Notes: generated from the letters alone by a model not told the origin. A stretch of DNA of 64,000 bases from Sporosarcina sp. 6E9 (GCF_017921835.1 NZ_JAGEMN010000003.1:204078-268077); one strand, 5' to 3'. Counted from the stretch's first letter, positions 28,898-42,016 are shown. Program-made: numbers and translations.

Positions 28898-30085
28898 TTA
28901 TTTTTGGATTGAAGCTACTACGCCTGATCCAACAGTACGTCCACCCTCACGGATAGAGAAACGCGTACCTTCTTCAAGAGCGATTGGAGAAATAAGTTCG
29001 ATCTTCATTTCTACGTTATCGCCAGGCATAACCATTTCTACGCCTTCAGGAAGTTCGATTACACCCGTTACGTCAGTTGTACGGAAGTAGAACTGAGGAC
29101 GGTAGTTTGAGAAGAATGGCGTGTGACGGCCACCCTCTTCTTTTGATAGAACATATACTTCAGAAGTGAAGCTTGTGTGCGGAACAATTGAACCTGGTTT
29201 AGCAAGTACTTGTCCACGTTGGATATCTTCACGTGATACTCCACGAAGAAGAGCACCAATGTTGTCGCCAGCTTCTGCATAGTCAAGAAGTTTACGGAAC
29301 ATTTCTACACCTGTTACAGTAGTAGATTTAGCTTCGTCAACAATACCGATGATATCAACAGTATCGCCTACTTTAACTTGTCCACGCTCAACACGTCCAG
29401 TTGCAACTGTACCACGACCTGTAATTGAGAACACGTCCTCAACAGGCATCATGAATGGTTTGTCAGTTTGACGTGGTGGTGTTGGGATGTACTCATCAAC
29501 AGCAGCCATAAGTTCCATAATTTTATCTTCGTAGCCTTCGTCGCCTTCTAGTGCTTTAAGCGCTGAACCTTGGATAACAGGAATGTCATCGCCAGGGAAG
29601 TCATACTCAGATAGAAGATCACGGATCTCCATTTCTACTAGTTCAAGTAGCTCTTCGTCATCAACCATGTCACATTTGTTCATGAATACTACTAAGTAAG
29701 GAACACCTACGTTACGTGAAAGTAGAATGTGCTCACGTGTTTGTGGCATTGGGCCGTCAGCTGCAGATACAACTAGGATTCCGCCGTCCATTTGTGCTGC
29801 TCCAGTAATCATGTTTTTAACGTAGTCCGCGTGACCTGGGCAGTCAACGTGCGCGTAGTGACGGTTTTCAGTTTCGTACTCGATGTGAGACGTGTTAATC
29901 GTGATTCCACGCTCTTTTTCTTCTGGTGCGTTATCAACTTGGTCATATGACTGAGCTGTCCCACCTAGTCTTTTCGCAAGAACTGTTGCGATTGCAGCTG
30001 TTAGTGTTGTTTTACCATGGTCAACGTGACCAATTGTTCCAATATTCGCGTGCGTTTTGGAACGATCGAATTTTTCTTTACCCAT
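28898..30085 (-). CDS. tuf: Elongation factor Tu
   Basis: GTPase delivering aminoacyl-tRNA to the ribosome. G1 [10 protein letters not shown]2 region [17 protein letters not shown]3 [17 protein letters not shown]4 NKCDMVD are all intact. 395 residues, family norm. AAGGAGGC precedes ATG. Last gene of the str operon. Confidence 0.99.
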   Translation of the reverse strand: MGKEKFDRSKTHANIGTIGHVDHGKTTLTAAIATVLAKRLGGTAQSYDQVDNAPEEKERGITINTSHIEYETENRHYAHVDCPGHADYVKNMITGAAQMDGGILVVSAADGPMPQTREHILLSRNVGVPYLVVFMNKCDMVDDEELLELVEMEIRDLLSEYDFPGDDIPVIQGSALKALEGDEGYEDKIMELMAAVDEYIPTPPRQTDKPFMMPVEDVFSITGRGTVATGRVERGQVKVGDTVDIIGIVDEAKSTTVTGVEMFRKLLDYAEAGDNIGALLRGVSREDIQRGQVLAKPGSIVPHTSFTSEVYVLSKEEGGRHTPFFSNYRPQFYFRTTDVTGVIELPEGVEMVMPGDNVEMKIELISPIALEEGTRFSIREGGRTVGSGVVASIQK

Positions 30086-30133
30086 TATGGAAAGCCTCCT
30101 TAAAATATAAACATTTAATAGTTTTTATAGCTA

Positions 30134-30152
30134 TTGAAGCATAAAGCTTCAA
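30134..30152 (-). other. Small hairpin between fusA and tuf
   Basis: A 7-bp perfect stem (TTGAAGC / GCTTCAA) with a 5-base loop, without a T run on either side. Possibly an mRNA processing or stabilising element giving extra tuf expression; no promoter was found here. Confidence 0.35.
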
Positions 30153-30202
30153 CAGCTTAGTGCATATAGATTATTTATACTAGAATTAACAACGAATTAC
30201 AA

Positions 30203-32281
30203 TTATTCGCCTTTATTCTTTTTAATAATTTCTTCTGCAACTGATTTCGGAACTTCTTCATAGTGATCAAACACCATTGAGAATACGCCACGTCCTTGTG
30301 TGTTAGAACGAAGTGATGTTGCATAACCAAACATTTCAGCAAGTGGAACCATTGCAGCAACAACTTGTGCATTACCGCGAGCTTCCATTCCTTCAACGCG
30401 TCCACGGCGTGATGTAATATCACCCATGATATCGCCCATGTATTCTTCTGGAATAATGACATCAACTTTCATCATTGGCTCCAAAATTACTGGGTTAACT
30501 TTTGAAGCTGCGTTTTTAAGTGCCATAGAACCGGCAATTTTAAACGCCATCTCGTTGGAGTCAACATCATGGTAAGAACCGTCGAATAGACGAGCTTTAA
30601 TGTCGATCAATGGATATCCTGCGATTACCCCGTTATCGAGTGCATCACGGATACCTGCTTCAACAGAACTGATGTATTCACGTGGTACAGATCCACCGAC
30701 GATATTGTCGATAAATTCGAAACCTGCGCCCACTTCGTTTGGTGAGAATTCAACCCAAACGTGACCATACTGTCCGCGTCCACCTGATTGACGAACGAAC
30801 TTACCTTCAACTTCCGCACCTTGACGGAACGTTTCACGATAAGATACTTGTGGAGCACCAACGTTTGCAGCAACGTTAAACTCACGACGCATACGGTCTA
30901 CGAGTACGTCTAGGTGAAGTTCACCCATACCTGCAATAATAACTTCGCCAGTTTCCTCGTCAGTATGAGCGTGGAAAGTTGGATCTTCTTCTTGTAGTTT
31001 AACTAGAGCTTGACCCATTTTATCTTGGTCTGCTTTTGTTTTTGGTTCAATCGCTACTGAGATAACTGGTTCTGGGAAGTCCATAGATTCGAGAATAACT
31101 GGTGATTTCTCGTCACATAGCGTGTCTCCCGTACCTGTATCTCTTAGTCCGACTGCAGCCGCGATATCTCCGGAGTGCACTTCAGAAATTTCTTCACGGG
31201 AGTCAGCATGCATTTGTAGAATACGTCCTACGCGCTCACGCTTACCTTTAGAAGTGTTCTGAACATAAGAACCGGATTTTAGTGTCCCTGAGTATACACG
31301 GAAGAATGTAAGTTTCCCTACATATGGATCCGTCATAACTTTAAACGCAAGTGCCGAGAATGGGCCTTTGTCGTCTGCAGGACGTGTAACTTCTTCCTCA
31401 GTATCAGGATTAACACCTGTCATCGGAATAACGTCAGTTGGTGATGGAAGGTAGTCGATAACTGCGTCAAGAACGCGTTGAACACCTTTGTTTTTGAACG
31501 CTGTTCCACAAACGACAGGATAAAACTCTACGTTTAGTGTTGCTTTACGAATCGCTTCTTTAATTTCAGTTACAGTTAGCTCTTCGCCGTTCAAATATTT
31601 CTCCATCAAATCTTCATCGAATTCAGCAACCGCTTCAATTAATTTCTCGCGGTATTCTTCTGCTTGTGCAACATATTCTTCAGGGATTTCACGGACTTGA
31701 AGATCCATTCCAGTGTCATCACCGTAAAAAGTTGCATTCATTTCGATTAAGTCGATAATTGCTTCAAATTGATCTTCCGCGCCAATCGGTAACTGGATCG
31801 GGTGTGCGTTTGCACCTAGACGATCATGGAGTGTGCTTAGTGCGTAAAGGAAATCTGCACCTGTCTTGTCCATTTTGTTAACGAATACTAAACGTGGAAC
31901 TGAATAGTTTGTAGCTTGTCTCCATACTGTTTCAGTTTGAGGCTCAACACCTGATTGTGCATCAAGAACTGTTACAGCACCATCAAGTACCCGTAAAGAA
32001 CGTTCAACTTCAACAGTGAAGTCTACGTGTCCCGGTGTATCGATGATGTTTACGCGGTGACCTTTCCATTGAGCTGTTGTAGCGGCAGACGTGATAGTAA
32101 TTCCACGCTCTTGCTCTTGCTCCATCCAGTCCATTTGAGATGCACCTTCATGCGTTTCACCAAGTTTATGAATACGACCTGTGTAATAAAGGATACGCTC
32201 AGTTGTCGTTGTTTTACCAGCGTCAATGTGAGCCATGATTCCAATGTTACGAGTATTCTCTAAGGAGAACTCTCTTTCCAT
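30203..32281 (-). CDS. fusA: Elongation factor G
   Basis: Translocation GTPase. G1 [13 protein letters not shown]2 [16 protein letters not shown]3 [15 protein letters not shown] and G4 NKMDKTGAD are visible. The domain IV loop [16 protein letters not shown] is conserved. 692 residues. GGAAGGAG precedes ATG. Between rpsG and tuf, as expected. Confidence 0.99.
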   Translation of the reverse strand: MEREFSLENTRNIGIMAHIDAGKTTTTERILYYTGRIHKLGETHEGASQMDWMEQEQERGITITSAATTAQWKGHRVNIIDTPGHVDFTVEVERSLRVLDGAVTVLDAQSGVEPQTETVWRQATNYSVPRLVFVNKMDKTGADFLYALSTLHDRLGANAHPIQLPIGAEDQFEAIIDLIEMNATFYGDDTGMDLQVREIPEEYVAQAEEYREKLIEAVAEFDEDLMEKYLNGEELTVTEIKEAIRKATLNVEFYPVVCGTAFKNKGVQRVLDAVIDYLPSPTDVIPMTGVNPDTEEEVTRPADDKGPFSALAFKVMTDPYVGKLTFFRVYSGTLKSGSYVQNTSKGKRERVGRILQMHADSREEISEVHSGDIAAAVGLRDTGTGDTLCDEKSPVILESMDFPEPVISVAIEPKTKADQDKMGQALVKLQEEDPTFHAHTDEETGEVIIAGMGELHLDVLVDRMRREFNVAANVGAPQVSYRETFRQGAEVEGKFVRQSGGRGQYGHVWVEFSPNEVGAGFEFIDNIVGGSVPREYISSVEAGIRDALDNGVIAGYPLIDIKARLFDGSYHDVDSNEMAFKIAGSMALKNAASKVNPVILEPMMKVDVIIPEEYMGDIMGDITSRRGRVEGMEARGNAQVVAAMVPLAEMFGYATSLRSNTQGRGVFSMVFDHYEEVPKSVAEEIIKKNKGE

Positions 32282-32325
32282 GCTGTTTATCTCCTTCCGT
32301 GGATTAGACTTTCATAATGTCGTTC

Positions 32326-32796
32326 TTACCAGCGGTAGTGAGCGAATGCTTTGTTCGCTTCTGCCATTTTGTGCAATTCTTCACGTCTTCTGACGGATGC
32401 ACCTGTGTTGTTAGACGCATCTAGAATTTCATTTGCAAGACGCTCTTCCATTGTTTTCTCACCGCGTTGACGTGAGTAGTTTACGAAATAACGTAAACCT
32501 AGAGTCGTACGACGCTCTGGACGTACCTCAACCGGAACTTGATAGTTCGCTCCACCGACACGGCGTGCACGAACCTCTAGAACTGGCATTACGTTTTCTA
32601 ATGCTGCTTCAAATACTTCCAAAGGATCTTTTCCTGAACGTTCTCTTACAAGTTCGAACGCACCATAGAGGATTTTTTGAGAAGTACCTTTTTTACCATC
32701 AACCATCATTGAGTTAATAAGACGTGAAACCAGTTTTGAATTGTAAATCGGATCTGGAAGTACATCACGTTTAGCTACTGGACCTTTACGAGGCAT
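32326..32796 (-). CDS. rpsG: 30S ribosomal protein S7
   Basis: Organises the small-subunit head and E site. [20 protein letters not shown] and the C-terminal [19 protein letters not shown] are typical. 156 residues; AAAGGAGG precedes ATG. Confidence 0.98.
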   Translation of the reverse strand: MPRKGPVAKRDVLPDPIYNSKLVSRLINSMMVDGKKGTSQKILYGAFELVRERSGKDPLEVFEAALENVMPVLEVRARRVGGANYQVPVEVRPERRTTLGLRYFVNYSRQRGEKTMEERLANEILDASNNTGASVRRREELHKMAEANKAFAHYRW

Positions 32797-32864
32797 ATTG
32801 TTTTCCTCCTTTCGATTTCTTTAAGTTACGTAAGCGATAAACGCTTAAATAATCTAGTTTATTT

Positions 32865-33284
32865 TTATTTCTTAGCTTTTGGCTTTTTAGCTCCATACAT
32901 TGAGCGGCTTTGCATACGGCCAGTAACACCAGCAGTATCAAGTGCACCACGTACGATATGGTAACGAACACCCGGTAAGTCTTTCACACGTCCACCGCGA
33001 ATAAGTACAACGCTGTGTTCTTGCAAGTTATGACCTTCACCTGGGATATAAGCGTTAACTTCTAGAGTGTTAGTCAAACGAACACGTGCATATTTACGAA
33101 GTGCCGAGTTCGGCTTCTTCGGTGTCATTGTTCCAACACGCGTACAAACACCTCGTTTTTGTGGTGAGTTTACGTTTGTCATCGACTTTTTGAAGCTGTT
33201 ATAGCTTTTTCCTAGTGCCGGTGATTTCGATCCAGCAACCTTCGATTTACGGGGTTTGCGGACTAATTGGTTAATTGTAGGCAT
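32865..33284 (-). CDS. rpsL: 30S ribosomal protein S12
   Basis: Decoding-centre protein. [20 protein letters not shown] at the start; [19 protein letters not shown] and [20 protein letters not shown] carry the two lysines where streptomycin-resistance changes occur, both unchanged. 139 residues from ATG 33284, with GAGGAGGA upstream; a 19-codon upstream extension is rejected. Confidence 0.98.
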   Translation of the reverse strand: MPTINQLVRKPRKSKVAGSKSPALGKSYNSFKKSMTNVNSPQKRGVCTRVGTMTPKKPNSALRKYARVRLTNTLEVNAYIPGEGHNLQEHSVVLIRGGRVKDLPGVRYHIVRGALDTAGVTGRMQSRSMYGAKKPKAKK

Positions 33285-33388
33285 CGATTTTGTCCTCCTC
33301 TCAAATGTAAAATTGTAAGACCACACATCCAGGTGGTTCATTTTTGGGGTAAAAACAAAGTCTTTATGCCTTTATAGCATAAAAACGG

Positions 33389-33637
33389 TTATCCAGTAAT
33401 CGCAACGACGGCTGTACCGACTTCAATACCACATGCTTCTCCAAGTTTTTTCCTTGAATCAACATAAGATACCGGAATACGATGCAGTTCGGCTTCCTCC
33501 ATTACTGGAGAAATCAGTCGCGTCTCAGAATCCTGAGCAATGATGACCTCTATAACTTTACCTGCACGAATCGCTTTTACTGTTTGCTTTATACCGATGA
33601 TTGTTTTCTGTGCCTGGGCTACTTTTTCATAAGACAT
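33389..33637 (-). CDS. ybxF: L7Ae-family RNA-binding protein YbxF
   Basis: A small K-turn-binding protein of the ribosomal L7Ae family, first gene of the str operon in Bacillales. MSYEKVAQAQKTIIGIKQTV, then VIIAQDSETRLISPVMEEAE and KKLGEACGIEVGTAVVAITG. 82 residues from ATG 33637 with TTGGAGGA upstream; five upstream codons are rejected. A promoter and the rpoC terminator lie directly upstream. Confidence 0.95.
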   Translation of the reverse strand: MSYEKVAQAQKTIIGIKQTVKAIRAGKVIEVIIAQDSETRLISPVMEEAELHRIPVSYVDSRKKLGEACGIEVGTAVVAITG

Positions 33638-33682
33638 TTCCATATCCTCCAAAGAGCAGACATATTACTATCAACCTTTTGT

Positions 33683-33711
33683 ATATTATCATTTGCATTA
33701 GAAATTGTCAA
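33683..33711 (-). promoter_or_regulatory. Sigma-A promoter of the str operon
   Basis: Consensus TTGACA (33706-33711) and TAATAT (33683-33688) with a 17-bp spacer, just upstream of ybxF and downstream of the rpoC terminator. Confidence 0.9.
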
Positions 33712-33724
33712 TAGATAATTAAAA

Positions 33725-33760
33725 TTTACGGGGGGGATTATTTTCAAGATCCCCCGTAAA
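33725..33760 (-). terminator. Terminator of rpoBC
   Basis: Minus-strand TTTACGGGGGAT and ATCCCCCCCGTAAA form a long GC-rich stem followed by TTTTAATT, 11 bp after the rpoC stop. It separates rpoBC from the str operon. Confidence 0.85.
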
Positions 33761-33770
33761 CTCTAAGATC

Positions 33771-36700
33771 TTACTCGGCGATAACCTTTTCGTCTCCGCC
33801 TTCTAATGTTGCATGATCCATCTCAATCTGGCGATAACGTTGCATTCCGGTTCCTGCTGGTACAAGTTTACCGATAATGACGTTTTCTTTCAGACCGAGT
33901 AGTTCATCCATTTTACCTCTGATTGCTGCATCCGTTAGGACACGAGTTGTCTCCTGGAACGATGCTGCAGACAAGAAGGATTCTGTTTCAAGTGAAGCTT
34001 TTGTAATACCGAGAATAACCGGGCGGCAAGTTGCCGGAACTTTGCCGAGTTCGAATACTTTATTATTCGCTTCTGCAAACTGGTGAATGTCGACAAGGGA
34101 TCCTGGTAATAGATCAGTGTTCCCTGCTTCAATAATAATCACTTTACGAAGCATTTGGCGAACCATTACTTCGACGTGCTTATCACCAATTTCAACACCT
34201 TGCATACGGTATACTTTTTGAACTTCTTTCAATAGATATTCTTGAACTGTCGCAACGTCTTTGACAACGATAAGTTCTTTCGGATCGATTGAACCTTCTG
34301 TTAGCGGTTGACCACGTTCAATTACATCGCCGACTTTAACTGTGAAGCGCGCGTTGTATGGTCCAAGGTATTTACGTGTTTCCACGCTACCTTCGATTGT
34401 AACTTCATGCTGACCTTCACGGATTTCGTCGATTTCCGTAACCGTTCCGTTAATTTCCGAGATAATGGCTTTACCTTTCGGATTACGCGCCTCGAAAATT
34501 TCTTGAATACGTGGAAGACCTTGTGTAATATCGTCTCCCGCAACTCCACCTGTATGGAACGTACGCATTGTAAGCTGTGTACCTGGTTCTCCGATTGATT
34601 GTGCAGCGATAATTCCTACCGCCTCACCAACTTCAACCTGTTCACCAGTTGCTAGGTTAATTCCGTAACACTTCTCACATACGCCGTGCTTCGTATCACA
34701 TGTAAATGCTGAACGGATTGTCACAGTTTCAATACCCAATTCAGTAATAATTCGGGCAGTATCTTCTGTTATCAATTCATTTTTGCCAAGGATTACAGCA
34801 CCCGTTTCAGGATGGAAAATTGTTTTCTTCGTGTAACGTCCAAAAATACGTTCGTCGAGTCTTTCGATGACTTCTGCACCTTCCATAAGCGCACCGATTT
34901 TCAGTCCACGATCCGTACCACATTCGTCTTCTCTGACGATAACGTCTTGTGCAACGTCAACGAGTCGACGAGTTAGGTAACCTGAGTCAGCTGTCTTAAG
35001 TGCTGTATCTGCAAGTCCTTTACGTGCACCGTGTGTGGAAATAAAGTACTCAAGAACCGTTAACCCTTCACGGAATGATGATTTAATCGGAAGTTCGATA
35101 ATACGTCCTGCCGGGTTAGCCATCAATCCTCGCATTCCTGCGAGTTGCGTAAAGTTAGAAACGTTACCACGAGCACCAGAGTCACTCATCATAAAGATTG
35201 GGTTCATGTTATCCAATGATTCCATCAGTCTAACTTGAATGTCATCCCTAGCAGCACTCCAGTAAGCGATAACGCGATCGTAACGTTCCTCTTCCGTGAT
35301 TAGACCACGGCGGAACTGCTTCAATACGTTGTCGACTTTACTTTGTGTTTCTGCAAGAATTGCATCTTTGTCTGGAAGAACGATAATATCGGACATCCCG
35401 ATCGTAATACCAGCACGAGTTGAGTATTTAAAGCCAAGGTCCTTCATACGGTCAAGCATTTTAGAAGTCTCTGTGATGTGGAAACGTTTGAAGATTTCAG
35501 CAATAATATTACCGAGGACATTCTTCTTGAACGGTCCAACAAGCTCAGTGTTTTCGAAATGCTCTTTCACATTTTCAGTGCCTGAAATGAAGTACTTATC
35601 TGGCGTTTGGATTTGTAAATTGAAATCGGTCGGTTCATTGATATATGGAAATGAACTCGGCAAGATTTCGTTAAAAATAACTTTACCAACAGTTGTTAAC
35701 AAGAGTTTTGCGTTGTTTTCTTCAGTAAACGTTGGGTTCTTAAGTGAACCAGCTTGAACAGCGATACGCGTATGAAGATGGACATAACCGTTTGTATAAG
35801 CAATCATCACTTCATCTGTGTCGCGGAAAACGAGACCTTCTCCTGTTGCGCCCTTACGTTCCAACGTCAAGTAATAGTTTCCTAAAACCATATCCTGGGA
35901 AGGGGTAACAACTGGTTTCCCGTCTTTCGGATTCAAAATGTTTTGTGCTGAGAGCATTAGAAGACGAGCTTCCGCTTGTGCTTCAGCAGATAAAGGTACG
36001 TGAACAGCCATTTGGTCACCATCAAAGTCCGCGTTGTATGCAGTACATACAAGTGGGTGAAGTGTGATCGCACGACCTTCTACTAGTACCGGTTCAAATG
36101 CTTGGATACCGAGTCGGTGAAGCGTAGGTGCTCGGTTCAATAGCACTGGGTGTTCTTTAATGACTTCTTCGAGAACGTCCCAAACTTCAGAGTGAAGGCG
36201 TTCAATTTTACGTTTAGCACTCTTAATATTATGAGCTAGACCACGTTCAACGAGTTCTTTCATAACAAAAGGTTTAAACAATTCGATAGCCATTTCTTTC
36301 GGCAAACCGCACTGATACATTTTCAAATCAGGTCCAACTACGATTACAGAACGACCTGAATAGTCAACACGCTTACCAAGTAAGTTTTGACGGAATCGAC
36401 CTTGTTTTCCTTTCAGCATATGTGAAAGAGATTTCAAAGGACGGTTTCCTGGTCCAGTAACTGGACGACCACGACGACCGTTATCCACGAGTGCGTCTAC
36501 AGCTTCTTGAAGCATACGCTTTTCGTTTTGAACGATAATTCCTGGCGCACCAAGATCAAGAAGTCTTTTCAGACGGTTATTCCGGTTTATAACCCGACGA
36601 TACAAGTCATTCAAATCGGAAGTCGCGAAACGACCACCGTCTAGTTGTACCATTGGGCGTAATTCAGGCGGAATTACTGGCAGAACTTCAAGAACCATCC

Positions 36701-37373
36701 ATTCTGGTTTATTGCCAGAGTTACGGAATGATTCAACAACATCTAAGCGTCTGATTGCGCGTGTGCGACGTTGTCCTTGAACAGTTTTCAACTCTTCTTT
36801 TAATGATTCTGTCTCTTGATCTAAATCGATCGCTCTGAGTAGGCGTTCAATTGCTTCCGCACCCATTAGCGCTTCGAATTTATTACCATACTTTTGTCGA
36901 TATGCACGGTACTCTCTTTCAGAAAGCAATTGCTTTCTTTCAAGTGGCGTATCCGCTGGCTCGACAACGACATAGGAAGCGAAATAAATAATTTCTTCCA
37001 ATGCACGTGGCGTCATATCAAGAATAAGACCCATACGACTTGGAATTCCTTTGAAGTACCATATATGCGTAACTTGAGCTGCAAGCTCGATATGTCCCAT
37101 ACGTTCACGACGTACTTTTTGACGCGTTACTTCTACTCCACAGCGATCACAAACGACGCCTTTGTAACGAACGCGTTTATATTTTCCACAGTGACATTCC
37201 CAATCTTTCGTAGGACCAAAAATACGTTCACAAAACAGACCTTCTTTTTCCGGTCTCAATGTACGGTAATTAATTGTTTCTGGCTTTTTGACCTCACCAT
37301 AGGACCACGAACGGATCTTATCCGATGAAGCAAGGCCTATTTTCATATACTCAAAGTTGTTTACATCTACCAA
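33771..37373 (-). CDS. rpoC: DNA-directed RNA polymerase beta' subunit
   Basis: Catalytic subunit. The N-terminal zinc ribbon has CHCGKY and CDRCGVEV. The magnesium-binding active site [16 protein letters not shown] is intact. The second zinc site is [15 protein letters not shown] and the trigger loop [18 protein letters not shown]. 1200 residues. Initiation is at TTG 37373, preceded by GGGAGGT; the start matches the Bacillus protein (VDVNNFEYM). 128 bp from rpoB, cotranscribed. Confidence 0.99.
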   Translation of the reverse strand: MVDVNNFEYMKIGLASSDKIRSWSYGEVKKPETINYRTLRPEKEGLFCERIFGPTKDWECHCGKYKRVRYKGVVCDRCGVEVTRQKVRRERMGHIELAAQVTHIWYFKGIPSRMGLILDMTPRALEEIIYFASYVVVEPADTPLERKQLLSEREYRAYRQKYGNKFEALMGAEAIERLLRAIDLDQETESLKEELKTVQGQRRTRAIRRLDVVESFRNSGNKPEWMVLEVLPVIPPELRPMVQLDGGRFATSDLNDLYRRVINRNNRLKRLLDLGAPGIIVQNEKRMLQEAVDALVDNGRRGRPVTGPGNRPLKSLSHMLKGKQGRFRQNLLGKRVDYSGRSVIVVGPDLKMYQCGLPKEMAIELFKPFVMKELVERGLAHNIKSAKRKIERLHSEVWDVLEEVIKEHPVLLNRAPTLHRLGIQAFEPVLVEGRAITLHPLVCTAYNADFDGDQMAVHVPLSAEAQAEARLLMLSAQNILNPKDGKPVVTPSQDMVLGNYYLTLERKGATGEGLVFRDTDEVMIAYTNGYVHLHTRIAVQAGSLKNPTFTEENNAKLLLTTVGKVIFNEILPSSFPYINEPTDFNLQIQTPDKYFISGTENVKEHFENTELVGPFKKNVLGNIIAEIFKRFHITETSKMLDRMKDLGFKYSTRAGITIGMSDIIVLPDKDAILAETQSKVDNVLKQFRRGLITEEERYDRVIAYWSAARDDIQVRLMESLDNMNPIFMMSDSGARGNVSNFTQLAGMRGLMANPAGRIIELPIKSSFREGLTVLEYFISTHGARKGLADTALKTADSGYLTRRLVDVAQDVIVREDECGTDRGLKIGALMEGAEVIERLDERIFGRYTKKTIFHPETGAVILGKNELITEDTARIITELGIETVTIRSAFTCDTKHGVCEKCYGINLATGEQVEVGEAVGIIAAQSIGEPGTQLTMRTFHTGGVAGDDITQGLPRIQEIFEARNPKGKAIISEINGTVTEIDEIREGQHEVTIEGSVETRKYLGPYNARFTVKVGDVIERGQPLTEGSIDPKELIVVKDVATVQEYLLKEVQKVYRMQGVEIGDKHVEVMVRQMLRKVIIIEAGNTDLLPGSLVDIHQFAEANNKVFELGKVPATCRPVILGITKASLETESFLSAASFQETTRVLTDAAIRGKMDELLGLKENVIIGKLVPAGTGMQRYRQIEMDHATLEGGDEKVIAE

Positions 37374-37501
37374 GGAGCCTACCTCCCTTAAGTGTTATCG
37401 CTGGCAATTGGTTTTGGGGGAAAAGTGATTTGCTTTTCCGGTTTGATTTAACTTGATGATTGAAAGGTAAGGGGAAACGACTGCTCCCCCCTACTTTTTT
37501 A

Positions 37502-40500
37502 TTATTGCTCTGCCTTCATGAGATTCAAGGCATCTGTTGGTTGCGTGTCATCATCTTCGTCCAAGTTACGGAGTTCAATTTCTTCATAATCAGCCGAAAG
37601 CATCTTAACGTCTAGTCCTAAACTTTGAAGTTCTTTGATAAGTACTTTAAACGATTCTGGAATTCCCGGTTGTGGGACACTTTCACCTTTAACAATCGCC
37701 TCGTACGTTTTCACACGTCCGACAACATCATCTGATTTCACAGTTAGAATTTCTTGCAACGTATAAGCTGCACCATAAGCTTCAAGTGCCCAAACTTCCA
37801 TCTCGCCGAAACGCTGTCCACCGAATTGTGCTTTACCACCAAGCGGTTGTTGCGTAACAAGTGAGTATGGACCTGTTGAACGAGCATGTAGTTTATCGTC
37901 AACCATATGGTCAAGTTTGATTAAATACATTACCCCGACGGATACACGGTTATCGAAAGGTTCACCTGAACGACCATCATAGAGGATTGTTTTTCCATCT
38001 CGGTCCATTCCGGCTTCTTCCATCGTCAACCAAACATCTTCTTCATTCGCTCCGTCAAATACCGGCGTAGCCATATGAATGCCGAGTTTTCTAGACGCCA
38101 TTCCCAAGTGCATTTCGAGCACTTGCCCGATATTCATTCGTGAAGGAACACCTAGTGGGTTAAGCATGACATCAATCGGTGTACCATCCGGTAAAAACGG
38201 CATGTCTGATTCAGGTAAAATTCGTGAAATAACACCTTTGTTTCCGTGTCTTCCAGCCATTTTATCTCCAACAGAGATTTTACGTTTTTGAACGATGTAC
38301 GCACGAACAAGTTGGTTAACGCCCGGCGGAAGCTCATCTCCGTCTTCACGGTTGAACACTTTCACGTCGAGAACAATTCCACCTGCACCGTGTGGCACAC
38401 GTAGTGAGGTGTCACGGACTTCTCGTGCTTTCTCACCGAATATCGCATGTAGAAGACGCTCTTCAGCCGTTAATTCAGTGACACCTTTTGGCGTTACTTT
38501 TCCGACTAGAATATCGCCATCACGAACTTCTGCACCAATACGGATGATTCCGCGATCGTCAAGGTGACGAAGTGCTTCTTCACCGACGTTTGGAATATCA
38601 CGTGTAATTTCCTCTGGTCCAAGTTTAGTATCTCGAGCTTCTGATTCGTATTCTTCGATATGAACGGAAGTATAGTCGTCGTCTTTCACGAGACGTTCAC
38701 TCATGATGATTGCATCTTCATAGTTGAATCCATCCCACGTCATAAACGCTGTTAGAACGTTACGTCCAAGCGCAAGTTCTCCTCTTTCCATTGACGGACC
38801 GTCTGCGAGAATGTAATTCGGTTCAACACGATCTCCAACGCTGACAATCGGACGTTGGTTATAACAAGTTCCTTGGTTCGAACGAATAAAGTTGTCCAAA
38901 CGGTAAGTTGTCAAATCGCCTTGAACTTCTTTTCCGTCGATTGTTTCAATACGACGGACTCGGATTTCTTTCGCTTCGACATGTTCCACGATTCCGGTAT
39001 GCGTTGCTAAAACCGCAGCTCCTGAATCACGTGCAGAGACGTGTTCCATACCCGTACCTACAACTGGTGATTGAGGGTTAAGAAGCGGAACAGCTTGACG
39101 TTGCATGTTCGCGCCCATGAGCGCACGGTTCGAGTCATCATTCTCAAGGAATGGAATACATGCTGTAGCTACTGAAACAACTTGCTTAGGCGAAACGTCC
39201 ATGTAGTCAATTTGTTCACGTTTGAATACAGTATTATCACCTTGGAAACGTCCGACAACACCTTCATTGACGAATGAACCATCTTCATTTAAAGGTGCGT
39301 TTGCTTGGGCAACTACAAAGTTGTCCTCAACATCGGCCGTTAAATAATCAATTTGAGCAGTGACGCGACCCGAATCTGGATCGACTTTTCTATATGGCGT
39401 CTCAATGAAACCAAATTTATTTACTTTCGCATATGTTGACAATGAGTTTATCAATCCGATATTCGGACCCTCTGGCGTTTCAATCGGACACATACGACCG
39501 TAGTGAGAATAATGCACGTCACGTACTTCCATACCAGCACGTTCACGCGTTAATCCTCCAGGCCCAAGTGCAGATAGACGACGTTTATGCGTCAACTCTT
39601 CCAACGGATTCGTTTGACCCATGAACTGGGAAAGTTGCGAGCTACCAAAAAATTCTTTAATAGATGCAATAACTGGACGAATGTTAATCAATTGTTGTGG
39701 CACAATAGACGACGTATCGTTAATTGACATCCGTTCTTTTACAACACGTTCCATACGGGAAAGACCGATTCGGAATTGGTTTTGTAAAAGTTCTCCGACA
39801 GAGCGAAGACGTCGGTTACCAAGGTGGTCAATATCGTCTGTATTTCCAACACCGTGCAATAAGTTAAAGAAATAACTTACTGATGCAAGGATATCTGCAG
39901 GTGTTACATTTTTAATGGAATCATCGACATAAGCATTCGAAATTACATTAATCGCTTGTGGTTCATCGCCATTTGGATTCGGCGCGAATACTTTAATGCT
40001 TTGAATTAGTGTCGGTTCGTCTAGAACGCTTTCCGTATGCGTAATTTCACGGAAACCTATTCCTTTTTCCAAATGAGGTAGTAATGTGTTTAGTGCACGG
40101 CGATCAATAACCGCGCCTTCTTCTAAAAGAATTTCGCCCGTTTCAGGGTCAACGAGCGTTTCTGCTACTGTTTGGCCGAATAAACGGTTTTGAATATCAA
40201 GTTTTTTGTTCATCTTATAGCGACCTACATCAGCTAGGTCATATCTCTTCGGATCAAAAAACCTTGAAAACAATAGGCTTCTAGCACTATCGAGCGTTGG
40301 CGGCTCACCTGGACGAAGTCTTTCATATATTTCAAGTAATGCTTTTTCTGTAGTTTCAGTATTATCTCTTTCGAGCGTGTTACGTAGATACTCGTTATCG
40401 CCGATAAGATCAATAATCTCTTCATCGGTAGAAAAACCTAGCGCACGTACGAGCACTGAAATAGGAAGCTTGCGCGTCCGATCAATTCTTACGTGAACAA

Positions 40501-41035
40501 CGTCTCTTGCATCGATTTCATACTCAAGCCAAGCACCTCGGTTCGGAATAACTGTCGCTCCGAAACCACGCTTCCCGTTCTTGTCAATCTTTGCATTATA
40601 ATAAACACTTGGTGAACGAACAAGTTGAGAAACAATAACTCTTTCCGCACCGTTTATAATAAATGTACCGTTTTCTGTCATGAGTGGAAAATCACCCATG
40701 AAGACGTCCTGTTCCTTCACTTCTTCAGTTTCCTTGTTGTGCAGGCGGACTTTAACTCTGAGCGGTGCTGCGTATGTCACATCACGCTCTTTCGATTCAT
40801 CCATCGGGTATTTCGGATCCTCCAGATGATAATCGACAAATTCTAACTGAAGATTTCCAGTGAAATCTTCGATTGGAGAAATATCACGGAACATTTCCCG
40901 CAAACCTTCCTCCAGGAACCAACCGTAAGATGCCGTCTGAATTTCGATTAAGTTCGGTAATTCTAAAACCTCACTAATCCGCGCGAAACTTCTACGCTGA
41001 CGGTGTTGACCATATTGAACTAGATGACCTGTCAA
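37502..41035 (-). CDS. rpoB: DNA-directed RNA polymerase beta subunit
   Basis: Catalytic partner of RpoC and target of rifamycins. [20 protein letters not shown] begins the protein. [20 protein letters not shown] and [20 protein letters not shown] are conserved core regions. I place the start at TTG 41035, since GAGGGGTG lies six bases upstream and Bacillus RpoB begins the same way; GTG 41044 overlaps that box. In the rifampicin-binding cluster ([20 protein letters not shown]) the residue that is Asp in most bacteria is Gly (residue 473, codon GGT at 39617-39619). The C-terminus is a short acidic tail, shorter than in B. subtilis. About 1177 residues. Confidence 0.98.
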   Translation of the reverse strand: MTGHLVQYGQHRQRRSFARISEVLELPNLIEIQTASYGWFLEEGLREMFRDISPIEDFTGNLQLEFVDYHLEDPKYPMDESKERDVTYAAPLRVKVRLHNKETEEVKEQDVFMGDFPLMTENGTFIINGAERVIVSQLVRSPSVYYNAKIDKNGKRGFGATVIPNRGAWLEYEIDARDVVHVRIDRTRKLPISVLVRALGFSTDEEIIDLIGDNEYLRNTLERDNTETTEKALLEIYERLRPGEPPTLDSARSLLFSRFFDPKRYDLADVGRYKMNKKLDIQNRLFGQTVAETLVDPETGEILLEEGAVIDRRALNTLLPHLEKGIGFREITHTESVLDEPTLIQSIKVFAPNPNGDEPQAINVISNAYVDDSIKNVTPADILASVSYFFNLLHGVGNTDDIDHLGNRRLRSVGELLQNQFRIGLSRMERVVKERMSINDTSSIVPQQLINIRPVIASIKEFFGSSQLSQFMGQTNPLEELTHKRRLSALGPGGLTRERAGMEVRDVHYSHYGRMCPIETPEGPNIGLINSLSTYAKVNKFGFIETPYRKVDPDSGRVTAQIDYLTADVEDNFVVAQANAPLNEDGSFVNEGVVGRFQGDNTVFKREQIDYMDVSPKQVVSVATACIPFLENDDSNRALMGANMQRQAVPLLNPQSPVVGTGMEHVSARDSGAAVLATHTGIVEHVEAKEIRVRRIETIDGKEVQGDLTTYRLDNFIRSNQGTCYNQRPIVSVGDRVEPNYILADGPSMERGELALGRNVLTAFMTWDGFNYEDAIIMSERLVKDDDYTSVHIEEYESEARDTKLGPEEITRDIPNVGEEALRHLDDRGIIRIGAEVRDGDILVGKVTPKGVTELTAEERLLHAIFGEKAREVRDTSLRVPHGAGGIVLDVKVFNREDGDELPPGVNQLVRAYIVQKRKISVGDKMAGRHGNKGVISRILPESDMPFLPDGTPIDVMLNPLGVPSRMNIGQVLEMHLGMASRKLGIHMATPVFDGANEEDVWLTMEEAGMDRDGKTILYDGRSGEPFDNRVSVGVMYLIKLDHMVDDKLHARSTGPYSLVTQQPLGGKAQFGGQRFGEMEVWALEAYGAAYTLQEILTVKSDDVVGRVKTYEAIVKGESVPQPGIPESFKVLIKELQSLGLDVKMLSADYEEIELRNLDEDDDTQPTDALNLMKAEQ

Positions 41036-41102
41036 CTCATTCACCCCTCATTTACAATAATAATTCTTTTCAAAAACAGAAATACGGTGTACGATATAAA
41101 AA

Positions 41103-41140
41103 AACTAAAAAGAAAATGAGTTCTACTGCGAGCTCATTTT
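41103..41140 (-). terminator. Terminator after the YbxB-like methyltransferase gene
   Basis: AAAATGAG and CTCATTTT (minus strand) enclose a 12-base loop and run into CTTTTTAGTTTTTTT. It lies between the methyltransferase gene and rpoB. The 220-bp gap also contains TATAAT at 41215-41220 without a good -35 box, so an rpoB promoter is possible but not shown. Confidence 0.7.
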
Positions 41141-41264
41141 CGATTTGACAATTTTCTATCCATCATAAGTATGCCAAATAATGTTAACTTTCATGCAAAA
41201 GGGCACACGATTGCATTATATTAATTTATCCATCTTTTAACGCTACCATATATTTAACTTGTCG

Positions 41265-41867
41265 TCAAACTTTAATTGCCCTGATAATATGATAACCTTT
41301 TTTCTTTACGATAGTCTCAGCATTGCCAAAAAGTTTTTCTAAATGTTGAATCGTAGATGGCGCACCTTGTTTTTTCTGAATAACAACCCACAATTCGCCT
41401 CTGACTTTCAACTTGGTAAATGCACCATCGTAAAAACTAAAGACAGTTTTTTTTCCTGCCCGTATTGGTGGATTCGTCAGTATTGCGGAAAATTCTGTAG
41501 CTACAACACCAGTAAGTGCATCACTAGAATAGATTTCGACATTTGACACGTTATTATTCTCCGCGTTTTTAGCACTTAGCGATAGAGCCCGCTCATTCAC
41601 GTCAACCATATGGATTTTTCGACCTGGAAATGAAGCAGCTATCGACAAACCAATCGGCCCATACCCGCAACCCACATCAAGCACATCACCTTCGACCTCC
41701 GGCATCACAAATGATTCCGCAAGAAGCTTCGAACCGAAATCCACATCTCCCTTACTGAAAACACCTGCATCCGTGACAAAGCGAAATGATTGTTGGCGTA
41801 ACGTGACGGCTAACACCTTTGGCTGACTCTTCACTGTTGGATCTTTTGAATAATAATGTTCAGACAT
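41265..41867 (-). CDS. ybxB: RsmC/YbxB-like class I methyltransferase
   Basis: A SAM-dependent methyltransferase of the MTS (RsmC-like) family, probably modifying rRNA guanine N2. SAM-binding motif I VLDVGCGYGPIGLSIA, acidic motif II HMVDVNERAL, and the catalytic NPPIRAGK motif typical of N2-guanine or N6-adenine methyltransferases. 200 residues from ATG 41867, with AAGGAG upstream; a 15-codon upstream extension is rejected. Position between rplL and rpoB is conserved in Bacillales. Confidence 0.9.
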   Translation of the reverse strand: MSEHYYSKDPTVKSQPKVLAVTLRQQSFRFVTDAGVFSKGDVDFGSKLLAESFVMPEVEGDVLDVGCGYGPIGLSIAASFPGRKIHMVDVNERALSLSAKNAENNNVSNVEIYSSDALTGVVATEFSAILTNPPIRAGKKTVFSFYDGAFTKLKVRGELWVVIQKKQGAPSTIQHLEKLFGNAETIVKKKGYHIIRAIKV

Positions 41868-42016
41868 TAAGATTCTCCTTATAATGAAGTAAAGAAACGT
41901 CCGTTTCTTCAAACAAAAGCGCAGAGCGAAGCCCTGAAGTTTTAAATAAATACGCTTGTTTTAAATAAGCTACCCATAATCCATCTACTCCATAATTCCG
42001 TGGAGTATAAAATAAC

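Noticed and set aside
32865..33284. Streptomycin-resistance change in S12
   Set aside because: Both critical lysine regions (TPKKPNS and GGRVKDLPG) are unchanged.
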